DNA from: Myroides sp. N17-2
GTDB taxonomy: Bacteria > Bacteroidota > Bacteroidia > Flavobacteriales > Flavobacteriaceae
Assembly (NCBI RefSeq): GCF_002286775.1
Contig: NZ_NSGJ01000028.1
Location: forward strand, 1 to 64,000
Direction: 5' to 3'
DNA length: 64,000 nucleotides
A program made the position numbers and the translations under genes. Below, in pieces: positions 51,854 through 61,188 of this stretch. The stretch's first letter is position 1. Every line of letters begins with the position of its first letter. The notes beneath the pieces were generated by a model that saw only the letters and a list, made by a program, of their open reading frames with translations, did not search any database and was not told where the DNA came from.

Positions 51854-52146
51854 ATATGTATATATTTCTATATTTTATGCTACGAAAATAATCATTTATT
51901 TCTGTTATTGAAAGTTTCACTCTGAAAAGTTGATACCTTGTGAGTAAGGGATTTGTAAGGTAGGAAGCTTATTTGGCTAATGTATACTGACATTTACTAT
52001 CAAATAGATATATTTATTGATAATCTTCTAAAAAAGTACGCGCTATATAGAAAGGAAAAAATATTGAGTATTTTAAAAATTGTGAAGTAATATAAAAGAA
52101 ATATAAGGGAATAGACTATAATTACTTACAAGAAAGAGTACAAAAA
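51854..52146. other. Gene-free region upstream of lpdA
   Basis: AT-rich. No ORF, repeat or clear hairpin seen apart from the terminator that follows. Confidence 0.5.
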
Positions 52147-52175
52147 AAAGCGATAGGTGAAATGCCTATCGCTTT
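52147..52175 (-). terminator. Terminator of the ABC exporter operon
   Basis: AAAGCGATAGG and CCTATCGCTTT pair around TGAAATG. On the minus strand it is followed by a T-run. Confidence 0.9.
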
Positions 52176-52196
52176 AAGAGTTATCCTTTTGAAGGA

Positions 52197-53954
52197 TTAT
52201 ATATTTTCAACTTCTTTGCCGAATTGAGAATCATACAGGTTTTTATAATAACCTCCTTCTAATTCTAACAAGTCTTTATGTGTTCCTTTTTCTACTATCT
52301 GACCTTTATCCATCACGATGATTTGATCTGCATTAACGATTGTTGCTAATCGGTGTGCGATGATGATAGACGTTCTATCCTTTGTTAGATATTCAGTAGC
52401 TTTTTGTAACAATTCTTCTGAGTGCGTATCGATAGACGAAGTAGCTTCATCTAAGATTAGGATACTCGGATTACTTACATACGCACGTAAGAAGGCGATA
52501 AGCTGACGTTGTCCTGAAGACAGCATCACACCACGCTCTTTTACGTTGTAGTCATATCCTCCTGGTAACTGTAAGATAAAGTCGTGAATACCTATCTTTT
52601 TAGCAGCTTCGATGACAGTCTCTCTTGATATAGCAGGATCGTGTAGTGTAATGTTGTTATAGATGGTATCACTAAATAAGAACACATCTTGAAGTACCAC
52701 TGCTACTTGTTTGCGCAGTGTAGCTAGTTTATATTCATTGATGTCTGTTCCGTCTATACAGATAGATCCGCTGTCTATGTCATAGAATCTATTTAGTAGA
52801 TTAATGATTGTAGATTTACCAGCACCAGAGCTACCGACGATAGCTATCGTACTACCAGATTCTATATTAAGGTTGATTCCCTTTAGTACTTCGTGATCTT
52901 CGATATAACTAAATCTCACATCCTTTAGTTCTATTTTTCCTTTGAACTGAGGCGCTTCTATTGTTCCGCTATCGTTGATCTGTTCTTCTGTTTCTAATAC
53001 ATCGAATACACGTTCTGCAGCGATTATTCCCATCTGCATCACGTTAAACTTATCTGCTATCTGTCTCAGTGGGTTGAATAACATCGTAATCAACATCGTA
53101 TAAGCAAACAAATCTCCAAAAGAAGTTAGGTTATCTCCCTGTACGATAGACATTCCCCCATACCATATCACAAACCCCAATGTCAGTGATGACACGATAT
53201 CTGCGATAGGGAAGAAGATAGAGTTATATAAGATATTCTTTAACCAAGCGACATTGTGCTTGTTGTTTATCTCTTTAAACTTCTCATATTCTATTTCTTC
53301 TCTAGAGAATAGCTGTACGATCTTCATTCCTGTCAAACGCTCTTGTACGAAGGTGTTTAAATTAGAAATCTGTGTACGCACTTCTTGGAACGCTGTTTTC
53401 ATATGCATTTGGAATACACGTGTTGCATAAAGTAAGATAGGCATCGCTATTAATACAATACAACTCAGTTTCCAGTTCATATAGAACATAATACACAGTA
53501 CCACGAACATCTTAAGCAAGTCACTGACAATCATAAATAACCCTTGACTAAAGATACTTGCTATAGATTCGATATCTGATACAGCACGAGTTACCAGTTT
53601 ACCCACAGGTTCGTTATCGAAGTAACGCATTCTGAAGTTGATAATCTTATCGAATAGCTTCTCACGCATATCCTTTACGATATCTTGCCCAAGCCAGTTC
53701 GCCCAGTAGGTAAAGAAGAATTGAGATAACACTTCGAATAACAGGACTAATCCCATTAATCCGATATAGACTAACAGCCCTGTTTTATCTTGTTTCTGTA
53801 CATACTCATCTACTGTTATTTTTAGCATATAAGGACGTATAGCCGCAAAGATAGAAAGGGATATAGCGAATGCGACTACCCAATTAAAGCGACTTTTATA
53901 AGGCTTTGCGTAGTCTAATATTTTTTGGAGTGATATAGATTTTAATGGTTTCAT
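52197..53954 (-). CDS. ABC exporter, fused membrane and ATPase domains
   Basis: This 585-residue half-transporter has six membrane helices in residues 1-310 and an ATPase domain from about 335. Walker A is GSSGAGKST, the signature LSSGQRQLIAFLRA and Walker B SILILDEATSSID. The layout matches MsbA/MdlB-type exporters of lipids, peptides or drugs. It overlaps truA by 4 bases. Substrate unknown. Confidence 0.9.
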   Translation of the reverse strand: MKPLKSISLQKILDYAKPYKSRFNWVVAFAISLSIFAAIRPYMLKITVDEYVQKQDKTGLLVYIGLMGLVLLFEVLSQFFFTYWANWLGQDIVKDMREKLFDKIINFRMRYFDNEPVGKLVTRAVSDIESIASIFSQGLFMIVSDLLKMFVVLCIMFYMNWKLSCIVLIAMPILLYATRVFQMHMKTAFQEVRTQISNLNTFVQERLTGMKIVQLFSREEIEYEKFKEINNKHNVAWLKNILYNSIFFPIADIVSSLTLGFVIWYGGMSIVQGDNLTSFGDLFAYTMLITMLFNPLRQIADKFNVMQMGIIAAERVFDVLETEEQINDSGTIEAPQFKGKIELKDVRFSYIEDHEVLKGINLNIESGSTIAIVGSSGAGKSTIINLLNRFYDIDSGSICIDGTDINEYKLATLRKQVAVVLQDVFLFSDTIYNNITLHDPAISRETVIEAAKKIGIHDFILQLPGGYDYNVKERGVMLSSGQRQLIAFLRAYVSNPSILILDEATSSIDTHSEELLQKATEYLTKDRTSIIIAHRLATIVNADQIIVMDKGQIVEKGTHKDLLELEGGYYKNLYDSQFGKEVENI

Positions 53955-54688
53955 AAGTAAGGGTAACTAACTTGAGTTAAATAAAGGCCTTTTCCAGGAA
54001 CAGAGAAGCCAGCTTGGCCTCTGTCTTTGCTCTCTATTATTGTTCTGAAGTCATCTAATGTTATTTTTTCTAAGCCTACACTGACTAAAGTACCGACGAT
54101 AGCTCTAACCATGTTTCGCAAGAATCTGTTAGCAGAGACTGTGAAGACAAGTTTATTATCAGGTAGTACTGTCCAGTGGGCTTTATATATGGTACAGTTA
54201 AAAGTAAACACATCAGTATGCGTCTTAGAGAAACATTCGAAATCTTCGTACTCAAATAAGATTTGGGCAGCCTGATTCATCAGTTCTACATTAAGAGGTC
54301 TGAAGTGATAGTAGCTTCCGGCATTGCAGAAAGCATCTTTATACTGGTGTATGTGATAATCATAAGTACGTGCTGTAGCATCAAAACGTGCGTGTGCATC
54401 ATCTGCCACAAGGTGTATATCAAAAACAGCAATGTCTTCAGGTAAATAAGAATTCATTCGCTTGATTAAAGAATCCTTGTCAAAGGGCATATCGTAATCG
54501 AAGTGTGCATACATCTGTCTAGCGTGTACTCCAGCATCAGTTCTACCTGCTCCTACAAGTTCTATAGGGGTGCGCAGTAGGGTGGAAATAGCCTTCGTAA
54601 GGACTTCCTGTACTGATATAGCATCTGGTTGTAACTGCCATCCGTGATAATGCGTTCCATTATATGCAAATTCTAAAAAATATCTCAA
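53951..54688 (-). CDS. truA: tRNA pseudouridine(38-40) synthase
   Basis: This 245-residue enzyme modifies positions 38-40 in the tRNA anticodon arm. The catalytic Asp is in GAGRTDAGVHARQMYAHF. Other family segments are EFAYNGTHYHGWQLQP at the N-terminus, ARFDATARTYDYHI and FLRNMVRAIVGTLVSVG. The ABC exporter gene follows with a 4-base overlap, indicating one transcript. Confidence 0.95.
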   Translation of the reverse strand: MRYFLEFAYNGTHYHGWQLQPDAISVQEVLTKAISTLLRTPIELVGAGRTDAGVHARQMYAHFDYDMPFDKDSLIKRMNSYLPEDIAVFDIHLVADDAHARFDATARTYDYHIHQYKDAFCNAGSYYHFRPLNVELMNQAAQILFEYEDFECFSKTHTDVFTFNCTIYKAHWTVLPDNKLVFTVSANRFLRNMVRAIVGTLVSVGLEKITLDDFRTIIESKDRGQAGFSVPGKGLYLTQVSYPYL

Positions 54689-55753
54689 TGTAATTCTCTT
54701 TGTTTTGTAAAAGGCAAATATACTTTAAAAACGCCATTAGGCAGATTATGTTATTATAAAATTAGGAATTAGTAATCGATAATGGGTGATGAGTTTTCGT
54801 TCATTGTAATTCTATTATGGGGTGTTTCAATTTTTAGGAAGTAAAAAATTATTACTACATTTAACTACATGACAAAACTACGCTTACAGAATTTCTTTTT
54901 TTGATAGGAAGGAACTTTTGGGCAAAAAAGACCGAAAAAGACCACTTTTTGCCTAAAAGGGCATTTAGTAATAATATAATGTGTTGATTTGTAGTATTTT
55001 GTTAATATTGGTGCACCCTTTTCTTCGGAAGGGCTGCGGAAGAATCCAACAATTGTTCGGAAAGAGGGGCTGTTTTCCGAAGAACTACAAAAGCCTTCTA
55101 CAATCCCTCCCGAACAAACTCTTCAAAGTACCCTTCTCGCCCTTTTGTTTATAAGGGATTGACGGTTTTATGTAATTATGTACTGTTTAAGACAGCATAA
55201 GTAAAATTAGGCAAAAAATGGTAAAAAGTGGCGTTTTCTTCCCTTTGCTTAAAATTTCATTTTTACTCTTCTGATCTTTGCAAAAGATTTGAAAAGGGAG
55301 GAGGTACAGATTACAAATCTGCGCTAGCAAATTAGGTTTTATAATCCTTATCAAATTTAAGCAGAGGTTTATTTCCGTTATTTGGAATACTATTTTATTG
55401 GGCAATGCGTGAGGTATGTATGCGGTACGCTTGCTGAATCAGACCTCCTGAGCAGGAATTGGGCAGTGAAACTGCACTTTTTTAGCAACTATCAGCAAGA
55501 GGAGGTTATATTTTTATAATTACCCTAAAAATGTATTTACTCTTAAATCCTTCTCAAGAATACCTGTTTTATTGTGCTGTTTTGGGAAGGTGATTGGATT
55601 CGGAAGGGAAATTAGGAGAAAAAGGAGAGGAGTTGAAGCTAATTTAATAGAGATTTAAAAGATGCATTGTTTATCAGAGTAATTCAAAATGTCTATTTTT
55701 ACGACTTTGTGATTATAAGCAAAGACTAACCAATAAACCTAACTATATTAAAA
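54689..55753. other. 1.06-kb gene-free region with many small hairpins
   Basis: No ORF has coding features. Inverted repeats include GGCAAAAAAG/CTTTTTGCC (54921-54953), TTCGGAAA/TTTCCGAA (55056-55081), CAGATT/AATCTG (55307-55321) and TCCTG/CAGGA plus GCAGT/ACTGC around 55445-55475. Composition varies sharply along it. It may be the remains of a transposon or of REP-type elements. No transposase is visible. Confidence 0.5.
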
Positions 55754-57022
55754 ATGAAGAAATTACTAGTATTGCTAAGCTTGTGTGTGAGCACGTGGGT
55801 TCAGGCACAGGACTTTAATCAGTATTTTGAGAATAAGACGTTGCGTCTAGATTATGTGTTCGGAGGAACTAACGATAGACAATTTATTCTACTAGATGAG
55901 CTAGTCTCTTTACCTACTTGGGCTGGGCGTACGCATAACCTTGGGGAGAATGCCTTAAAGGGAAATGGACAAGTGAAAGTATATGATCAGCAAACAAATG
56001 TGCTGATTTACACGAATAGCTTTAGTACACTGTTCCAAGAGTGGCTGTCTACAGATGAGGCTAAGAATCATACGAAGAGTTTTGAGAATGTGTTCTTAGT
56101 GCCTTTCCCAAAAGAGAAAGTGCGTATAGAGCTAGTGTTATTTGACGAAAATGGAAAAGAGAAAGATAAATTAGTACACCAGGTAGATCCTAAAGATATC
56201 TTAATACATGCTAAGGGAACTAAGGATGTGACGAAACACTCGTATGTACATAAAGCTAAAGACAATGCTAAAGCAATTAATGTAGTGTTCGTAGCAGAGG
56301 GATTTAAAGAAGAAGAGATGGGTAAGTTTACAGATGCAGTTAAGGTGTCTATACAAGAGATATTAGCACATAAGCCATTTGATAAATTTGCTGATAACTT
56401 TAACTTCATCGCAGTGGAGAGTGCTTCTAAAGATTCTGGAGTGAGCGTTCCACGTACTGGAGAATGGAAGAAGACAGCTGTAGAGTCTAACTTCGATACG
56501 TTCTACTCAGAGCGCTATTTGACTACCAATAGAATTAAGAAACTACATGATGTATTAGCAGGTATTCCTTATGAGCATATTATTATCTTAGCCAATACAG
56601 ATGTATATGGTGGAGGAGGTATTTATAACTCTTATACGTTAACGACTACAGGGCATAAAGATTTTAAACCAGTGGTGGTACACGAGTTTGGGCATAGTTT
56701 CGCAGGATTAGCAGATGAGTATTTTTATCCTAATGATGTGTTGAGTGACTTGATATCTAATCAGACTGAGCCGTGGGAACAGAATATCACTACGTTAGTA
56801 GATTTCGATAGCAAGTGGAAAAAGATGTTGAAAAAAGGAACTCCTATTCCAACGTTAGCAAAGGATAGTAAGAAATATCCTGTGGGAGCGTATGAAGGAC
56901 TAGAAGGACGTAAGGTATATAAAGGAACATTAGATTGTAGAATGAAGACTAATCAATATCCTGAGTTCTGTCCAGTTTGTCAGAATGCAGTAGAAGAGTT
57001 AATTTTGTTCTATACAAAATAA
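55754..57022 (+). CDS. Peptidase M64 (IgA-peptidase type), exported
   Basis: This 422-residue metallopeptidase has a signal peptide (MKKLLVLLSLCVSTWVQAQ) and an N-terminal beta domain (about residues 20-150). The peptidase domain has the zinc motif in VVHEFGHSFAGLADEYFY, with the extended HExxHxxxG/AxxDE pattern of M64. NVVFVAEGF near residue 175 and YNSYTLTTTGH are further family segments. Four Cys near the C-terminus (LDCRMKTNQYPEFCPVCQN) may form disulfides. The physiological substrate is unknown. Confidence 0.92.
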   Translation: MKKLLVLLSLCVSTWVQAQDFNQYFENKTLRLDYVFGGTNDRQFILLDELVSLPTWAGRTHNLGENALKGNGQVKVYDQQTNVLIYTNSFSTLFQEWLSTDEAKNHTKSFENVFLVPFPKEKVRIELVLFDENGKEKDKLVHQVDPKDILIHAKGTKDVTKHSYVHKAKDNAKAINVVFVAEGFKEEEMGKFTDAVKVSIQEILAHKPFDKFADNFNFIAVESASKDSGVSVPRTGEWKKTAVESNFDTFYSERYLTTNRIKKLHDVLAGIPYEHIIILANTDVYGGGGIYNSYTLTTTGHKDFKPVVVHEFGHSFAGLADEYFYPNDVLSDLISNQTEPWEQNITTLVDFDSKWKKMLKKGTPIPTLAKDSKKYPVGAYEGLEGRKVYKGTLDCRMKTNQYPEFCPVCQNAVEELILFYTK

Positions 57023-57029
57023 AGTAAGT

Positions 57030-57063
57030 AGAGCCTTTCATTTTTGGGAGGCTCTTCTTTTTA
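57030..57063 (+). terminator. Terminator of the M64 peptidase gene
   Basis: AGAGCC and GGCTCT form the outer stem with imperfect inner pairing, followed by TCTTTTT. Confidence 0.75.
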
Positions 57064-57078
57064 AAGATAGAAAAAGAA

Positions 57079-57588
57079 ATGAAGAAAATATTATTGTTAT
57101 CAGATACACACAGTTGTATAGATGAGTCTATCTTGAAGTATGTGCGCCAAGCAGATGAAGTGTGGCATGCTGGAGATATCGGAGATTTAGTGGTGACAGA
57201 TACCATTAAATCTTTAAAACCACTTAAAGCAGTATATGGCAATATAGATGGGAATGAGGCGAGGCTTGAATTTCCTGAAGAGATAGTATTTGAATGTGAA
57301 GGGATGAAGGTGTATATGATACATATCGGCGGATATCCAGGTAAGTATAGAACGATAGTTAGGGATAGAATTCGCAGAGAGAAACCTAATATTTATATCT
57401 GTGGGCACTCACATATCCTTAAAGTACAGTTTGATCAGGAGATGAATGTATTGCATATTAACCCAGGAGCAGCGGGTATCAGTGGATTTCATCAGGTGAG
57501 AACGATGATTCGCTTTACGATAGATAATGGAAATATAAAAGATATGGAAGTTATAGAATGGTCTAAAAACAAAAAAGCCGAACTATAA
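57079..57588 (+). CDS. Metallophosphoesterase, YfcE/MJ0936 type
   Basis: This 169-residue protein has the calcineurin-like metal-binding motifs in order: LLLSDTHS, HAGDIGD, VYGNIDGNE, IHIGGYPGK and ICGHSHI. The short length fits the YfcE/MJ0936 group of phosphodiesterases. The natural substrate is unknown. Its stop codon lies inside the terminator at 57571-57601. Confidence 0.9.
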   Translation: MKKILLLSDTHSCIDESILKYVRQADEVWHAGDIGDLVVTDTIKSLKPLKAVYGNIDGNEARLEFPEEIVFECEGMKVYMIHIGGYPGKYRTIVRDRIRREKPNIYICGHSHILKVQFDQEMNVLHINPGAAGISGFHQVRTMIRFTIDNGNIKDMEVIEWSKNKKAEL

Positions 57589-57602
57589 GTTCGGCTTTTT
57601 TA
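57571..57602. terminator. Bidirectional terminator between convergent genes
   Basis: AAAAAAGCCGAAC and GTTCGGCTTTTTT pair over 13 bp around TATAA. It contains the phosphoesterase stop codon and serves the DUF4293 gene on the other strand. Confidence 0.92.
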
Positions 57603-57629
57603 ACGCACTAATAAACTAAGATGTTAGGT

Positions 57630-58046
57630 TTATCGCAATCGATCCACAGATTTTACAAGATCTTCATCCTTCTTAATGGCTCTGTTCGCTAATACAAGGA
57701 ACAGGATAGAAATAATAGGGAGGAACATCCCAATACCTTTCTCAGAAACAGCTTCCGCAGTTTCTCCAGATACCGCTAGTGTACGATACACAAATAATCC
57801 TAAAAGTATAAAGTTTGATATTATATTCACTCTATTGAACACAAACTGTCTTTGTCTATTCTTGTATCCTAAGATAGTGATTACTGTCAATGCTGTCGAT
57901 AGTCCAAAAAGGATCGTAGCAGGAGGGTTCATCATAAAAAAGACTTCTTCATTTAATCCGTTATGCCATAAAGGAAAGATGAAAGGTAGTACCCCCATCA
58001 CTATAAAAACGATAATTAAATAAACTGTTTGAATTCGTTGTATCAT
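57630..58046 (-). CDS. DUF4293 membrane protein
   Basis: This 138-residue protein has four hydrophobic segments and begins MIQRIQTVYLIIVFIVM, the DUF4293 start; FPLWHNGLNEEVFFM follows. It is common in Bacteroidetes, often next to rho as here (divergent, 188 bases apart). No function is assigned. Confidence 0.88.
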   Translation of the reverse strand: MIQRIQTVYLIIVFIVMGVLPFIFPLWHNGLNEEVFFMMNPPATILFGLSTALTVITILGYKNRQRQFVFNRVNIISNFILLGLFVYRTLAVSGETAEAVSEKGIGMFLPIISILFLVLANRAIKKDEDLVKSVDRLR

Positions 58047-58138
58047 AATTAGTAATAAATATGAACTACAAAAATAGCGTTTCTTTTTTGTAAAAACCTA
58101 TTGTTTATTAAATTTTATTCGTAATATTGCATCAGTAC

Positions 58139-58164
58139 TGCCGTAAGTTCTTCATAATACGGCA
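58139..58164 (+). promoter_or_regulatory. Hairpin upstream of rho
   Basis: TGCCGTA and TACGGCA form a 7-bp stem around 12 bases, about 70 bases before the rho start. It could be a regulatory stem in the rho leader. No T-run follows, so it is not a terminator. Confidence 0.35.
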
Positions 58165-58234
58165 ATTCTATTTTAAATTTCCATTCTTATTTAAAATATA
58201 CACAACTCAATATTTATAATCTATAAACATTTAT

Positions 58235-60193
58235 ATGTTTGAAATTTCCGAACTAAAAAAAATGAAGGTCGCAGATCTTCAGGAGATTGCTAAAACGGCA
58301 AAAATTGCTAAGGTGGCTTCTTTGAAAAAAGATGAACTTATAGGGCAAATCTTAGAACATCAAAAAACGACTAATGCAGAGGATAGAAAAGCACCTGTAA
58401 AAGCTAAAGCTGTAGAGAAAGCACCTGTAGTGGAAAAGAAAGCTCCTATAGTAGTAGAAAAGAAAGTGGCTGTAGATAATTCTAAAAATGAAGTAAAGAC
58501 ACAGACACAAAATGCTAAACCGAATAATACTAAATCTTTAGAGAAATCTAAAAGACCTAGATTAGGACAAGGTGGTGATGAAGAAGGAAAAGTAGAAAGT
58601 AAAGTAGAGCAAGCATCTCGTGTGTTAGCAGATAAGCCTCAACGTCAATCTGTAGAGCAGAATAAAGAGAAAGCTAGAACTCAAGAGTCAAATAAAGAAG
58701 GAGCTAGCGAGCAAACTTCTGACGCAAGAGCAAACAATAATAACGAGAATAGAAGAGATTTTAAAAATAAAAATCAAGGCGATAACAATAATCGTCGCGA
58801 TGGGCAAAAACGCGATTTTAAAACTCGTCAACCACAACAAGGGCAATCACAGCCACAACAACCACGTACAAATAATAACACAGCAGAATCAAATACACCT
58901 GTGTTAGATAATGTATCTGAGAAAGTAGAAGTAGTAAATAACAATGAAAATATAGCTGTACAACAATCTGAGGGAGATAACCCAAAGAGAAATAACAATC
59001 AGCAAAACAATAATAACAATCAACAGAACAAAAATAATAACAACAAAAAGAATAATTTCAGAGAACCTGATTATGAATTTGATGGTATTATAGAGAGCGA
59101 AGGGGTATTAGAAATGATGCCTGATGGATATGGATTTTTGCGTTCTGCAGATTATCACTATTTATCATCACCAGATGATATTTATTTGTCACAATCTCAG
59201 GTTAGATTATTTGGATTAAAAACAGGAGATACTGTAAAGGGCGTAGTACGTCCTCCAAAAGAAGGAGAGAAGTTCTTCCCTTTAGTAAAGGTATTAAAGA
59301 TTAATGGACACGATCCTCAAGCTGTTAGAGATAGAGTTTCGTTTGAGCATTTAACTCCATTGTTTCCTAATGAGAAGTTTAATTTAGACGGTAAGAGCAG
59401 TACAATCTCTACACGTTTAATGGATATGTTCGCACCTATCGGAAAAGGGCAACGTGGTATGATCGTAGCTCAGCCTAAGACAGGTAAGACAATGTTGTTA
59501 AAAGATGTGGCTAATGCTATCGCAGCTAATCACCCTGAGGCATACTTAATCGTGTTACTTATCGATGAGCGCCCAGAAGAGGTTACAGATATGCAGCGTA
59601 GTGTGAATGCGGAAGTTATCGCTTCTACATTTGATGAGCCAGCTGAAAGACACGTTAAAGTGGCTAATATCGTATTAGAAAAAGCGAAGCGTTTAGTAGA
59701 GTGTGGTCACGATGTAGTGATCTTATTAGATTCTATTACGCGTTTAGCTAGAGCATATAACACTGTTCAGCCTGCATCAGGTAAAGTATTAAGTGGAGGT
59801 GTGGATGCAAATGCATTGCAAAAACCTAAGAGATTCTTCGGTGCTGCACGTAATATAGAGAATGGTGGTTCTTTAAGTATAATCGCTACGGCTTTAGTAG
59901 ATACTGGATCTAAAATGGATGAGGTAATCTTCGAAGAGTTTAAAGGAACAGGTAATATGGAATTACAGTTAGATCGTAAGTTGGCAAACAAGCGTATCTT
60001 CCCGGCAATTGATATTACTTCTTCAAGTACACGTAGAGATGATTTATTATTAAATGAATGGGAATTAAAGCGTTCATTAATGGTAAGACGTTATATAGAC
60101 GATATGAACTCTGTAGAGGCAATGTCATCTATTATCGATAATGTGAAGAATACTGCGAATAATGACGAGGTATTAAAGAACTTAAGTAAATAG
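58235..60193 (+). CDS. rho: Transcription termination factor Rho with long disordered insert
   Basis: This 652-residue ATP-dependent RNA helicase ends transcripts. Residues 1-45 are the Rho N-domain ([34 protein letters not shown]). Residues about 50-280 are a Lys/Asn/Gln-rich low-complexity insert ([18 protein letters not shown]). The RNA-binding cold-shock domain (about 285-360) has [19 protein letters not shown]. The ATPase domain has [10 protein letters not shown] (Walker A) and [16 protein letters not shown] (Walker B). C-terminal [10 protein letters not shown] is family-typical. Such inserts are known in Bacteroidetes Rho. Confidence 0.96.
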   Translation: MFEISELKKMKVADLQEIAKTAKIAKVASLKKDELIGQILEHQKTTNAEDRKAPVKAKAVEKAPVVEKKAPIVVEKKVAVDNSKNEVKTQTQNAKPNNTKSLEKSKRPRLGQGGDEEGKVESKVEQASRVLADKPQRQSVEQNKEKARTQESNKEGASEQTSDARANNNNENRRDFKNKNQGDNNNRRDGQKRDFKTRQPQQGQSQPQQPRTNNNTAESNTPVLDNVSEKVEVVNNNENIAVQQSEGDNPKRNNNQQNNNNNQQNKNNNNKKNNFREPDYEFDGIIESEGVLEMMPDGYGFLRSADYHYLSSPDDIYLSQSQVRLFGLKTGDTVKGVVRPPKEGEKFFPLVKVLKINGHDPQAVRDRVSFEHLTPLFPNEKFNLDGKSSTISTRLMDMFAPIGKGQRGMIVAQPKTGKTMLLKDVANAIAANHPEAYLIVLLIDERPEEVTDMQRSVNAEVIASTFDEPAERHVKVANIVLEKAKRLVECGHDVVILLDSITRLARAYNTVQPASGKVLSGGVDANALQKPKRFFGAARNIENGGSLSIIATALVDTGSKMDEVIFEEFKGTGNMELQLDRKLANKRIFPAIDITSSSTRRDDLLLNEWELKRSLMVRRYIDDMNSVEAMSSIIDNVKNTANNDEVLKNLSK

Positions 60194-60216
60194 AATATTA
60201 CCCTGTATGTATATTG

Positions 60217-60257
60217 AAAAGAGGACATTTATAATTTGTAAATGTTCTCTTTTTTTG
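60217..60257 (+). terminator. rho terminator
   Basis: AAAAGAG, ACATTTA and their complements TAAATGT and CTCTTTT form a stem with one mismatch, followed by a T-run. Confidence 0.85.
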
Positions 60258-60371
60258 TTTGTATTTAACTTTTTTCAATAAATGTTTTGCAAATAGTAGG
60301 AATGTTGTTTCTTTGATAAGATTATCTTTAGGTATGTTTTAGCAGAGTTTTACTTAGATATTAGAAGAAAT

Positions 60372-60701
60372 ATGTATGGAATAATAGTGTTTATAGTAGT
60401 GGCTGTGCTGGCTTATATAGTGGCAAGAAAGTTTCTTACTGTGAAGCGTTTTGATAGTGATGAAGAGTATTTAAAGTATAAACAGGAGCAAAAAGAATTA
60501 TTAGAGCAAGAAGAGGAGGAGTGGGATGATGAGTTTATTGATAAGAAGAGCTTCGATTTTCTTTTTCTAGGAGCTGTTGCTACTATTCTTTTTTTGGTTT
60601 GTGGGCTATTTACGGGTAATTCCTTTTACTTTATCTTAATCCTTTTTGTTATTACTGCTATGTTATACTTGTATTTTTACCCTCCTAAAGGAAATTTCTA
60701 G
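60372..60701 (+). CDS. Small membrane protein of unknown function
   Basis: This 109-residue protein has an N-terminal helix (residues 2-18), a charged acidic stretch (about 28-58, with EQEEEEWDDEF) and two C-terminal helices (about 62-80 and 85-102). Strand and codon use match its neighbours. No family is recognised. Confidence 0.65.
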   Translation: MYGIIVFIVVAVLAYIVARKFLTVKRFDSDEEYLKYKQEQKELLEQEEEEWDDEFIDKKSFDFLFLGAVATILFLVCGLFTGNSFYFILILFVITAMLYLYFYPPKGNF

Positions 60702-60921
60702 TTGTCATATTGATTAGAAAAGATGGAGGATATGAGTAATATCAAGTGATGAGCAATAAATAGAGTAAAAATGATATGTTAAAATAGAAAAATGTTTTCC
60801 GTTTAAATGATTAGTATTAAGTGTTTTAATATTTAGGTTAAAAAAAAGAGGAATATTTTTCTTTGTTAGAGTTTGTATTTACGGAATAACGTTCTATATT
60901 TGCACTCGCAATAACGCATTA
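60702..60921. other. Gene-free stretch before tRNA-Arg
   Basis: AT-rich, no ORF. A box near 60895-60902 (TATATTTG) is an exact TAnnTTTG match about 20 bases before the tRNA and is probably its promoter. Confidence 0.5.
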
Positions 60922-60995
60922 GGCTACGTGGCGCAACTGAATAGCGCATCTGATTACGGCTCAGAAGGTTGCAGGTTTGAATCCTGCCGTGGTCA
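60922..60995 (+). tRNA. tRNA-Arg (anticodon ACG), copy 1
   Basis: A 74-base cloverleaf: acceptor GGCTACG/CGTGGTC, D-stem GCGC/GCGC, anticodon stem TCTGA/TCAGA with loop TTACGGC (anticodon ACG), T-stem GCAGG/CCTGC with loop TTTGAAT. The 3' CCA is not encoded. It differs from copy 2 mainly in the acceptor stem. Confidence 0.93.
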
Positions 60996-61047
60996 CTAAG
61001 TTTTATGAAAATAGAACTGTGATAATAAAGAATAAATAAGGTATTAA

Positions 61048-61121
61048 GGCCGAGTGGCGCAACTGAATAGCGCATCTGATTACGGCTCAGAAGGTTACAG
61101 GTTTGAATCCTGTCTCGGTCA
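61048..61121 (+). tRNA. tRNA-Arg (anticodon ACG), copy 2
   Basis: A 74-base cloverleaf with acceptor GGCCGAG/CTCGGTC, the same D-arm and anticodon loop TTACGGC as copy 1, and T-stem ACAGG/CCTGT. It lies 52 bases after copy 1 and is followed by a terminator. The base changes in the acceptor and T stems keep pairing. Confidence 0.93.
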
Positions 61122-61122
61122 C

Positions 61123-61154
61123 AAAAAAGCTTCTCACTTGAGAAGCTTTTTTTA
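61123..61154 (+). terminator. Terminator of the tRNA pair
   Basis: AAAAAAGCTTCTC and GAGAAGCTTTTTT pair over 13 bp around ACTT. Confidence 0.93.
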
Positions 61155-61188
61155 TTTATACCTATTTTTGTGATTGATATAGAAGACA

